The position numbers were made by a program, and so were the translations under genes. Below the pieces are notes generated by a model. That model was not told the origin of the DNA and searched no databases. It worked only from the letters and a program-made list of their open reading frames with translations. A stretch of 13,444 nt of DNA from an uncultured Gammaproteobacteria bacterium (GTDB lineage Bacteria; Pseudomonadota; Gammaproteobacteria; Steroidobacterales; GCA-2729495): the NCBI GenBank assembly GCA_937958785.1, contig CALGMY010000216.1, forward strand, positions 1 through 13,444, written 5' to 3'. This document shows, one piece after another, positions 1 through 6,720 of the stretch (positions are counted from its first letter, which is position 1; every line of letters starts with the position of its first letter).

Positions 1-1
1 C

Positions 2-1330
2 CTGCCCAAGGTCCTGCACCCCCTGGCCGGCCAGCCGCTGCTCCAGCACGTGCTCGCGAGCGCCGCCCGGCTGAAGCCCCGGGAGATCCGGGTCGTCCAT
101 GGCCACGGCGGCGAGCGGGTCCAGGCGGCCTTCGCCGGGCAGCCGCTGGGCTGGTACCGCCAGGCCGAGCAAAAAGGTACCGGACACGCCGTAAAGCAGG
201 CCCTGCCGAAGATCCCGGCCGGGGACGTGGTGCTGATCCTCTGCGGCGACGTACCCCTGGTGCAGCCGGACACCCTGCGCCGGCTGGTCGCCCGGGCGGC
301 CCGCGGCCAGGTGGCCGTGCTCACCGCCGAGATGCCCGATGCCACCGGCTATGGCCGCATCCTCCGCGGCCCGCGGGGCGCCCTGGTAGGCATCGTCGAG
401 CACAAGGACGCGACGGCGGAGCAGCGGGCGATCCGCGAGATCAACACCGGCATCATCGCCTGCCCCGCCGGCCGCCTTGCGAAATGGATCGGGCGCCTGA
501 AGCCCAACAACGCCCAGAAGGAGTACTACCTCACCGACATCATCGGGCTCGCGGTGAAGGACGGCGTGCCCGTTGCCGGCGTGCTCGCCCCGTCGCCGGA
601 CGAGGTGCTCGGCATCAACGACAAGGCCCAGCTCGCTGCGGCCGAGCGCATCCTGCGCCGGCGCCGGGCGGCAGAGCTGATGGCGGCGGGCGTCACCCTG
701 GTGGACCCGGAGCGCATCGACGTCCGCGGTGAACTCACCTGCGGACGGGACGTGGTCATCGAGCCCGACGTGATCTTCGACGGCGTGGTGCACGTGGGAG
801 ACGGGGTGCGCATCGGCGCCTTCACCCAGATCCGCAACACCCTGATCGGCGCCGGCACCGTGGTCCATCCCCACTGCCTCCTCGAGGACGGCGTGATCGG
901 CCCGGACTGTGACATCGGCCCCTACGCCCGCATGCGCCCCGGCACGGAGCTGGCCGAGGGCGCCAAGCTCGGCAACTTCGTCGAGGTGAAGAAGAGCGTC
1001 ATCGGCCCCCACAGCAAGGTGAACCACCTCACCTACATCGGCGACGCCACCATCGGCGCCGACGTGAACGTGGGCGCCGGCACCATCACCTGCAACTACG
1101 ACGGCGCCAACAAGCACCGCACCGTCATCGGCGACGGGGCCTTCATCGGCTCGGGCGTCGAGCTGGTCGCCCCCGTGGAGATCGGGGCCGGGGCCACCAT
1201 CGGCGCCGGTTCCACCATCACCAGGCCGGCCCCGGCCTACTTCTTCCTCACCCGCTCCACCAGCACCCGGCCGAGGTGCAGCACGTTGTTCGTGGTCCAG
1301 TACAGCACCATCCCGGCCGGGAAGGTGTAG
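2..1330 (+). CDS. glmU: GlmU, bifunctional UDP-GlcNAc pyrophosphorylase / glucosamine-1-phosphate acetyltransferase (5' end outside window, aberrant C-terminus)
   Basis: GlmU acetylates glucosamine-1-phosphate and then uridylylates GlcNAc-1-phosphate, giving cytoplasmic UDP-GlcNAc for peptidoglycan and LPS. The reading frame is open from base 2 (LPKVLHPLAG), so about 20 N-terminal residues with the GxGTRM signature lie outside the window. Visible uridyltransferase motifs are EQKGTGHA, CGDVPL, GYGRI, VEHKDAT, EINTGI and EYYLTDI. The left-handed beta-helix acetyltransferase domain follows, with LGNFVEVKK, HLTYIGDATIG (His codon 1025-1027, matching catalytic His363 of E. coli) and GAGTITCNYDGANKHRT. 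Similarity stops at about GAGSTITR (near base 1221). The expected tail of about 27 residues (DAPAGELTL... type) is replaced by 34 residues, PAPAYFFLTRSTS through IPAGKV, that are merely antisense to the end of the opposing YidC-like gene. The uridyltransferase half should work. The acetyltransferase may be impaired, because the family tail contributes to the acetyl-CoA site. Family identity is certain; whether it is fully functional is open. Confidence 0.95.
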   Translation: MPKVLHPLAGQPLLQHVLASAARLKPREIRVVHGHGGERVQAAFAGQPLGWYRQAEQKGTGHAVKQALPKIPAGDVVLILCGDVPLVQPDTLRRLVARAARGQVAVLTAEMPDATGYGRILRGPRGALVGIVEHKDATAEQRAIREINTGIIACPAGRLAKWIGRLKPNNAQKEYYLTDIIGLAVKDGVPVAGVLAPSPDEVLGINDKAQLAAAERILRRRRAAELMAAGVTLVDPERIDVRGELTCGRDVVIEPDVIFDGVVHVGDGVRIGAFTQIRNTLIGAGTVVHPHCLLEDGVIGPDCDIGPYARMRPGTELAEGAKLGNFVEVKKSVIGPHSKVNHLTYIGDATIGADVNVGAGTITCNYDGANKHRTVIGDGAFIGSGVELVAPVEIGAGATIGAGSTITRPAPAYFFLTRSTSTRPRCSTLFVVQYSTIPAGKV

Positions 1331-2745
1331 AGCAGCACGAAGAACACGAGCGCCATGACGTAGAGCCGCAGCCGTTGCCCGGCCCGCAGCGCGGGGGCCA
1401 GGGACGGGTCCTCCTGCAGGCGGGCCGCGAGCACCGTGCAGGCGGTCATCAGGAAGGGCAGCAGGTTCAGGTGGCCACCGAAGAAGGGCACCGCGACCGG
1501 CAGGGCCGCCAGCCGGTCCGGCAGCGAGAGGTCGGGGATCCACAGGAACGACGCGCCGGCGAGGCCGAAGTGCTCGCCCAGCATGTCGAAGGCGGCGATG
1601 AAGACCGGGATCTGGATCAGGAACCCGGCCAGGCTCTTCAGCGTGTACCAGGGGCTCACCCCGTGCTCCCGGTACAGTGCCAGCGTGCGCTCGTGGGCCT
1701 CCTCGCCCTTGAGGTTCGCCCGGATCGCCGCGAGCCCGGGCTCCAGCCGGCTGCGGATGCGGTTCACGTCCGCCTGCCAGCGCTCCGCCAGGAAGGTGAG
1801 CGGCCACATCAGCACCTTCACGGAGGCGGAGAGCAGGACGATCGCGAGGCCCCAGTGGCCGAGCAGCCCGTGCCAGAAGTCGAGCAGGGCCGCCATGCCG
1901 AAGGACAGCACCCGCAGCCAGTCCCAGATGGCGGCATAGAGCAGCCCCTCGAGCGCCGGGTCCACGGCGGCGAGCGTCGCCCGGTCCACCGGCCCGCCGT
2001 AGAGCGTGAAGCGCCAGGTCCGGCCGCCCGGGTCGGGCGCGCCGAACACGACGCCCGGCACCCGGGCGTCGGCCGGCTCGAGGCGCACGGGCAGCGGCGT
2101 GGCGGGCCGGAGCAGCAGGGCCCAGAACCGGCTGCGCACGCCGGCCCACTCCCCCGCGGCCAGCGGGAGTGACGCTGACCCGTCACCGTCCGGCGCCTCC
2201 GCCTCGCCGTCCGCCGTGACGATCACCGGGCGGGCCCGGCTGTACCAGGCGCCGAGGCCGGGCAGCCGCTCCGGGACCAGGTCTTCGCCGCCCGTGAGCC
2301 GGAGTACTGCACCGGGCGGCACCTGCAGGTCCACGTCGAGACCCCGGCCGTCCGGGCGCAGCCGGAAGTGGTGCACCAGGGGCACGCCCTCCCAGAGCTC
2401 CACGGCGGTGAGCACGACCGAGCCCGCGCCACCGGGCCCCGCGCTCGCCGTGTAGCGCAAGGCATTGAGCGCTTCTTCCCGGGCCGGGTCGCCCGGCACC
2501 GACCAGCGGAGCTGGCCCCCGCCCATCGTCACCCGCAGGAAGACCTGGGTCCGGGCGGGACCGTCGGCCGCGCAGTCGTCCGCACAGGCCAGCCACCGGG
2601 CCGGGAGCCCGCCGGCCGGGTTGAGGAGGATTTCCTGGCGGGGCCCGGTGAGGCGCACGACCCCGTCGGCGGCCCGGGCGGGGCCGGGTCCTGCCGCCAA
2701 CCACAACGACACCAGCAGCAGCAGGGCGCCGGCGACCGCCCTCAC
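1237..2745 (-). CDS. YidC/Oxa1-family membrane insertase paralogue, last gene of the phosphonate operon
   Basis: This is a 502-residue protein; housekeeping YidC is about 550. I chose the GTG at 2745 because it overlaps the preceding stop as GTGA and begins directly with a signal-like helix (AVAGALLLLVSLWLAAG, cleavage plausible near PARA-ADG, residue 26). Residues ~27-265 resemble the YidC periplasmic P1 domain, ending in a WRFTLYGGPVD segment. Residues ~265-500 are the conserved insertase core: WGLAIVLLSASVKVLMWPLT (297-316), a charged cytoplasmic hairpin (~320-363), IQIPVFIAAFDML, FLWIPDLS, and YTFPAGMVLYW (473-483). Lys310 sits where E. coli YidC has the groove arginine (Arg366). YidC inserts or folds inner-membrane proteins. 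The setting here, after YejM-like and TagF-like genes and not beside rnpA/rpmH, suggests a dedicated paralogue for this pathway. The open frame continues upstream through the YejM gene, but that is only a GC-rich shadow. The 3' end overlaps glmU on the other strand by 94 bp. Confidence 0.88.
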   Translation of the reverse strand: MRAVAGALLLLVSLWLAAGPGPARAADGVVRLTGPRQEILLNPAGGLPARWLACADDCAADGPARTQVFLRVTMGGGQLRWSVPGDPAREEALNALRYTASAGPGGAGSVVLTAVELWEGVPLVHHFRLRPDGRGLDVDLQVPPGAVLRLTGGEDLVPERLPGLGAWYSRARPVIVTADGEAEAPDGDGSASLPLAAGEWAGVRSRFWALLLRPATPLPVRLEPADARVPGVVFGAPDPGGRTWRFTLYGGPVDRATLAAVDPALEGLLYAAIWDWLRVLSFGMAALLDFWHGLLGHWGLAIVLLSASVKVLMWPLTFLAERWQADVNRIRSRLEPGLAAIRANLKGEEAHERTLALYREHGVSPWYTLKSLAGFLIQIPVFIAAFDMLGEHFGLAGASFLWIPDLSLPDRLAALPVAVPFFGGHLNLLPFLMTACTVLAARLQEDPSLAPALRAGQRLRLYVMALVFFVLLYTFPAGMVLYWTTNNVLHLGRVLVERVRKK

Positions 2746-4553
2746 CGGTAGAACCGCCGGTTCTCCGCCAGCACGGCGCGGATCAGGTCGCCGTCCAGGC
2801 GGCCCCCCGCCACGGGCCGGTAATTGCCATCCAGCTGTTCCATGAAGCCACCCGGGTGCGCCACGAGGATGCTGTCCGGGGCGATCACCGCCCAGGACTG
2901 GTAACTGCCCGCAATGATCCACGGCCAGTCCTCGCCCGCAAAGAGGTTGCGGCCCACGCTGTAGTCCGCGGGCGGGTTCCGGCAGCCCAGCAGGTCCTGG
3001 AGCAGGGTCACCGGCAGGTCGTGGTGGGACGTCCGGTGGTCGTAGCGGGTCGTGGGGCGGCCCGGCCAGGCCATCGCGAGGGTCGCGCGGATCTGGGCGG
3101 GGCCGTAGTTGCTGGCATGGCCCAGCAGGTCCGGGTCGGTCTCGCCGAACTCGTAGCCATGGTCGCTCAGCACCACCACCACCGTGCGTTCCCGGAGCCC
3201 CGCGGCCCCGAGGCCGTCGAGCACGCGCCCCAGCTCCCGGTCGGTGAAGGCCATGGCGCGCCGGTAGCGCCGCCAGGCCAGGTCGATCTCCTCGCTGCGG
3301 CCCGGGAAGCGGTCGTTCAGGGGCAGGTCCGGAGCCGCTGCCGTCGCCATGTCGCCGGTCGGCGGGTCGTAGTAGACGAGGCTGAAGAAGGGCGCCGCCC
3401 CGTCCCGGTCCGCCAGCCAGGCCAGCCAGTCGTCCGTCGCCTGCCGGTTCCTGGCCGTGGGCCCGAGGTCCCGGCGCATGGGCGGCAGGCCCGGCACGCC
3501 GGCGAAGACGGTGCGGTCCATGTCCATGGGCGTGCCGAAGCCCGGCGCCGAGAACAGCCCGAAGTCGTAGCCCTGGCGCTTCAGTTCGGTGACCAGCACC
3601 GGCGGCCGCTGCACGCCGTAGAAGGTGTCCATGTAGGTGCTGGGGATGCCGTAGAAGATCGAGAACACCCCGGCCTTGGTGGAATTGCCCCCGCTGGAGT
3701 GCCGGGCGAAGTCCTGGCCGCCGGCCCGGAATCCCGCGAGCACCGGCATCAGGCCCGGGTCGATCGCGTCCGGGCGCAGGCCATCGATCAGCACCATGAG
3801 CAGGTTCAATGGTGGATCGACCGGTCCGCAGGCCAGCGGCGCGAGGGGGTACTGCAGCTGGCCGTCGGCTGACGCGGCGCCCGCTCGCGCCAGCAGGCGC
3901 TGGCGTTCCACCGCCGCCGGGTCCACCAGGCCGAGCCGCGCAAGGCCCCGCCGGGAATGGATCGGGAAATAGGCCGGCAGGTACCGGGTGAGCTGGGTCA
4001 CGGACGGCAGCCCGACCGCATCGCCCCACACGTGGATGCCCTGCCCGCCCAGCCAGGCGAGGGTGAGCACGAGGGCCAGCACCGGGCCGCCCCGCCGGCG
4101 GGCACCGCCGACCCACTGCCACACGGCGGTGGCGAGCACCGACTCGAAGACCAGCGCAATGACCGCGATCAGGCCGATCAGCAGCCAGGTCGAGGGCGCG
4201 AAGATGGCCGCGGTGAGCGGCGTCAGGTGGTAGCGGTGCTCGCTGAAGACGTTGGCATCCACCATCAGCAGCGTGAGCAGCGCCGCGCCCGCCACCACCG
4301 CCAGGGTCGTCGCCAGCCCGCGCCGGGGCAGGACCAGCACGACCGCCATCACCGGCAGGAGCGCGAGGAGGCCCAGGGTCGCGTAGTGCGCCGTGAAGGC
4401 GAGGGCCGTGTAGACGAGCCCCAGGGCATCCCCCGGCAGGTCGTAGTAAAGCAGGTACCGGACACCCACCAGCGCCGCCAGCGCCCCGTTGGCCAGGGCG
4501 AACCAGCCGCACCAGCGAAGCAGCGCTGCCCGGGTGGGCGCCTCAGCCGCCAT
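2742..4553 (-). CDS. YejM/PbgA/LapC-like inner-membrane protein with alkaline-phosphatase/sulfatase-superfamily domain
   Basis: This 603-residue protein has the architecture of E. coli YejM (PbgA/LapC). An N-terminal DUF3413-type membrane domain has about five helices (residues ~14-180), with WFALANGALAALVGVRYLL, LLTLLMVDANVFSEHRYHL and the family-like linker YLPAYFPIHSRRGL. A periplasmic sulfatase/LTA-synthase-like domain spans ~245-530. Conserved elements are MVLIDGLRPD (Asp257), HSSGGNSTKAGVFS (Ser291/Thr292 at the nucleophile position), YGIPSTYMD, LSDHGYEFGE (Asp464-His465) and GHASNYG. As I remember E. coli YejM, its SDHG-type metal motif is lost and the protein acts as a regulatory LPS sensor; here it is retained, so a phospho- or phosphonotransferase activity is possible. 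The ATG at 4553 overlaps the preceding gene by 11 bp and follows a purine-rich AGGTGGCGGGGCGG. The operon context suggests a role in putting the phosphonate product on an envelope lipid or glycan; the substrate is unknown. Confidence 0.88.
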   Translation of the reverse strand: MAAEAPTRAALLRWCGWFALANGALAALVGVRYLLYYDLPGDALGLVYTALAFTAHYATLGLLALLPVMAVVLVLPRRGLATTLAVVAGAALLTLLMVDANVFSEHRYHLTPLTAAIFAPSTWLLIGLIAVIALVFESVLATAVWQWVGGARRRGGPVLALVLTLAWLGGQGIHVWGDAVGLPSVTQLTRYLPAYFPIHSRRGLARLGLVDPAAVERQRLLARAGAASADGQLQYPLAPLACGPVDPPLNLLMVLIDGLRPDAIDPGLMPVLAGFRAGGQDFARHSSGGNSTKAGVFSIFYGIPSTYMDTFYGVQRPPVLVTELKRQGYDFGLFSAPGFGTPMDMDRTVFAGVPGLPPMRRDLGPTARNRQATDDWLAWLADRDGAAPFFSLVYYDPPTGDMATAAAPDLPLNDRFPGRSEEIDLAWRRYRRAMAFTDRELGRVLDGLGAAGLRERTVVVVLSDHGYEFGETDPDLLGHASNYGPAQIRATLAMAWPGRPTTRYDHRTSHHDLPVTLLQDLLGCRNPPADYSVGRNLFAGEDWPWIIAGSYQSWAVIAPDSILVAHPGGFMEQLDGNYRPVAGGRLDGDLIRAVLAENRRFYR

Positions 4554-5694
4554 CGGACCGCCCCGCCACCTGGAGGGCGATGTGCTGGATGGCTTCGGCG
4601 CCCGCGACGCCGCTCCGGCCCACGTTGAAGATGCTCCCGTCGCGCAGGGCCTGCATCGCCTGGCGGAAGCCGGCCCGGTCGCCGACCAGGCGGCGGATGG
4701 TGTCCGGTGCGTCGGCGATCCGGTCCGGGTGCAGCACCGCCCCGAGCCGCCCGCGGGCCAGCGACTCGAAGGGTTCGATGCCGAGCGCGGGCCACTCGTC
4801 GTTGCGGGCCTTGGGCGGCACGTCGATGAAGAGCACCGGCTTCTCGAGGCCGAGCCCGTAGTCGAGGGCCGCTCCCGACCAGTCGCTGATCATGAGGTGG
4901 GAATCGAACAGCGAGTCGCTCTCGCCCATCTGCTCGACCAGCCGGAAGCCCGGGCGGTCGCGGCAGGCGGCGACGATCCGGTCGATCACCTCGGGGGTGG
5001 TCCAGCGGGTCTGGAAGTGGGGGCGCAGGGTCACCCGGAAGCCGGCCTCGAGCAGTGTCGTCGTGAGGGCGAGCCCGCACACGGGCAGGATGCTGTCGGG
5101 TCCCCAGGACGGGGCGAGGAGCACGTGGATCGGCCCGGGGGGTGGGGGCTCCCGGCCCTGGGCCAGCAACTCGTCCACGCGGCCATAGCCGTGGGGCACC
5201 AGCTGCTTGGCCGGCAGGCCCTTCAGTTCCTCGCGCCGGCGGATCTCGGCCACGTGATGGGGGCCGCCGCAAAGGATCGTGTCGTAGTGGTCGTAGGAGT
5301 TGGCGTGGTCGGTGCGGTGGGTGCTCACCAGCGAGTGCATCTGGTGCACGTAGTGGACCTGGTGGATGGAGCGCTTCAGCTGCAGGTTGCCGAGGTCGAG
5401 GATCTGCGTGACCAGCACGTCCGCGTCCAGGAACTGGCAGAACCAGATCCGGGCGAGGCCCTGGCCCACGCAGAAGGGGCGGACCCGGGCCGGGTCCTGC
5501 CGGAGGCCCTCATCCTTCTGGTCCGAGGCCACGTAGAGGAGGGTCTCGCCGAGCGGCCCGGTGAGGTGCTTCACGACCGGGGCGAAGTGGTGCCAGTCCT
5601 GGTGGCTCTCCGACAGGAAGACGATGCGCCGCTCCGCGCGGGGCACCGCCTGGAAACGGCGCCACTCGCGCCAGTCGCGGAAGGCCTGCCGCAC
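4543..5694 (-). CDS. TagF-like CDP-glycerol/CDP-polyol phosphotransferase (Glyphos_transf, GT-B fold)
   Basis: This is a 383-residue protein without an evident signal peptide or membrane helix, so it is probably cytoplasmic or peripheral. Signatures of the CDP-glycerol glycerophosphotransferase family are HYVHQMHSL (114-122), VPHGYGRVDEL (166-176, the 'GYPRND' region), LLAPSWGPDS (192-201, the APTWR motif), RPHF (224-227) and LMISDWSGAALDYGLGLEKP (267-286, equivalent to the hallmark DYSS..FDFAL). Family members move a polyol-phosphate from a CDP-activated donor to a growing teichoic acid or capsule. Next to AEP biosynthesis and cytidylyltransferase genes, the simplest idea is that it uses a CMP-activated phosphonate (CMP-AEP), or builds the polyol-phosphate glycan that is decorated; both are inference. 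The GTG start lies 1 nt after the preceding stop, with no clear Shine-Dalgarno, so translation is probably coupled. A different start by a few codons is possible. Confidence 0.85.
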   Translation of the reverse strand: MRQAFRDWREWRRFQAVPRAERRIVFLSESHQDWHHFAPVVKHLTGPLGETLLYVASDQKDEGLRQDPARVRPFCVGQGLARIWFCQFLDADVLVTQILDLGNLQLKRSIHQVHYVHQMHSLVSTHRTDHANSYDHYDTILCGGPHHVAEIRRREELKGLPAKQLVPHGYGRVDELLAQGREPPPPGPIHVLLAPSWGPDSILPVCGLALTTTLLEAGFRVTLRPHFQTRWTTPEVIDRIVAACRDRPGFRLVEQMGESDSLFDSHLMISDWSGAALDYGLGLEKPVLFIDVPPKARNDEWPALGIEPFESLARGRLGAVLHPDRIADAPDTIRRLVGDRAGFRQAMQALRDGSIFNVGRSGVAGAEAIQHIALQVAGRSDGG

Positions 5695-5695
5695 G

Positions 5696-5956
5696 TCAGT
5701 CGGGCTTGCGGGGTTCCGCGGGGGCCGGCGACTCAGGTTCCGCCGGGGGCGGCGCCTGGCGCAGCCGGCGCACCAGGCCCTTCAGCCGGTACCACCAGGT
5801 CTTCACCGCCAGGGCCACCGTCGCGAAGATGCCCACGATGGCCGACAGGATCATGCTGCCGGTGTTGGGGTCCAGGTAGGCATGGGCCGAGGGCGCGAGC
5901 AGCAGCAGGGCGATGAGCCAGGTGAGCGGCGCGCGGGACGGGGCGGCAATGTGCAT
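5696..5956 (-). CDS. Small YLDP-motif membrane protein
   Basis: This is an 86-residue protein. A signal-peptide-like stretch (residues ~9-26, LTWLIALLLLAPSAHA) is followed directly by YLDPNTGSMIL, then a second hydrophobic helix (~34-52, ILSAIVGIFATVALAV), a basic KTWWYRLKGLVRRLR segment and a Pro/Glu-rich tail. Small proteins with the A-YLDPGTGS-hydrophobic-helix pattern are common in polysaccharide and other envelope-glycan clusters and have no established function that I know of. Here it lies between the cytidylyltransferase and the TagF-like gene. The predicted topology is a periplasmic YLDP loop, one membrane helix and a basic cytoplasmic tail. I used the ATG at 5956, preceded by a GGAA. 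A GTG at 5974 would overlap the previous stop as GTGA, like several junctions in this operon, and would give 92 residues; either is possible. Confidence 0.72.
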   Translation of the reverse strand: MHIAAPSRAPLTWLIALLLLAPSAHAYLDPNTGSMILSAIVGIFATVALAVKTWWYRLKGLVRRLRQAPPPAEPESPAPAEPRKPD

Positions 5957-5970
5957 GGCCAGGGTTCCGT

Positions 5971-6720
5971 TCACGGGGAAGGGGCGCCGCCGGCGCGGCG
6001 GAGGATTTCCGGGTAGATGCGGGCCCGGGCCCGGGCGAGGTGCGCCGGGTCGTCGATCTCGGACCAGACGAGGTCCGGCAGCAGGGGGCACGGGATGCAC
6101 CGTTCCCGGCCGGCTGCCACGAGGCAGTCGGTTTCATAGTCGTAGCGGAGCGAGGTGGCGAAGGCCCGGTCGGCCAGCCTGATCATGGTCGCGAAGAGCC
6201 CGGGCGAGACGCGGGAAATGCCCACGAGTTCGCCGGTCACGTCGGCGCCGAGCGCCGCCCGGTCCTTGCTCATGGCCAGGAGGCAGCCGTCGCGGGTCGC
6301 CACGTACACCTCGTCTCCCGCCTGGGTGGGGCCCGAGAGCAGGATGCCGTCGTCGCCGGGCTGGGCCAGCAGGTGGGTGAGGGCCCGGGGTTCGTAGATG
6401 AGGTCGGACTCGAGCAGCAGGAACGGGCCCTGCACGGCCTCCCGGGCGCACCACAGGGAGTACATGCTGCCCGACTCGGCAAAGCGGGGATTGTGTACGG
6501 TGCGCACGCGCGGGTTGCGGCGGGCGAGGTCGTCGTAGAACGACGCCAGGTGGCCGGTGACGATCACCACGTCCTGGACGCCGGCGCCGGCCAGCCGGGC
6601 GATGGACTCCTCGATGATCGGTTGTGCCCCGAGGCGCAGGAAGCCCTTGGGCACGTCCCGGACTTCACCGGCCAGCCGGGTGCCGCGTCCGGCGGCGAGG
6701 ATGACGGCGGTGGTGATCAT
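5971..6720 (-). CDS. PntC/LicC-like CTP:phosphonate (AEP) cytidylyltransferase
   Basis: This 249-residue protein has the sugar-nucleotidyltransferase fold. The N-terminal AVILAAGRGTRL (5-16) is the NTP-binding loop, and the VPKGFLRLG lysine (Lys25) follows. SGSMYSLWCA (83-92), LLLESDLIY (Asp106), YDYETDCL and SEIDDP (220-225) match the choline-phosphate/AEP cytidylyltransferase branch; EIDD supplies metal ligands. Between AEP synthesis genes upstream and a CDP-polyol-type transferase downstream, the likely reaction is CTP + AEP to CMP-AEP + PPi in the cytoplasm. The open frame extends 18 codons further upstream, but the ATG at 6720 is preferred: it overlaps the phnW stop as ATGA, has a GGTGG ribosome-binding-like stretch 7 nt before it, and places MITTAVILAAG at the N-terminus as usual for the family. 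The exact substrate (AEP, a hydroxyl phosphonate, or phosphocholine-like) cannot be read from sequence alone. Confidence 0.82.
   Translation of the reverse strand: MITTAVILAAGRGTRLAGEVRDVPKGFLRLGAQPIIEESIARLAGAGVQDVVIVTGHLASFYDDLARRNPRVRTVHNPRFAESGSMYSLWCAREAVQGPFLLLESDLIYEPRALTHLLAQPGDDGILLSGPTQAGDEVYVATRDGCLLAMSKDRAALGADVTGELVGISRVSPGLFATMIRLADRAFATSLRYDYETDCLVAAGRERCIPCPLLPDLVWSEIDDPAHLARARARIYPEILRRAGGAPSP

Noticed and set aside
1200..1330. Simple frameshift or sequencing error as the reason for the odd GlmU tail
   Set aside because: None of the frames after base 1221 yields the expected GlmU tail, and the opposite strand encodes the conserved YidC C-terminus through to its stop, so a base-level indel does not explain it. 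A larger misassembly is not excluded.
2746..4512. 589-codon open frame upstream of, and in frame with, the YidC-like gene
   Set aside because: It is an alternative frame of the YejM-like gene, Arg/Gly/Pro-rich with no family resemblance; the signal peptide and GTGA overlap mark the real start at 2745.
4489..5916. 475-codon open frame on the + strand
   Set aside because: It is antisense to the TagF-like gene and the small YLDP gene, with no motif; the opposing frames carry clear family signatures.
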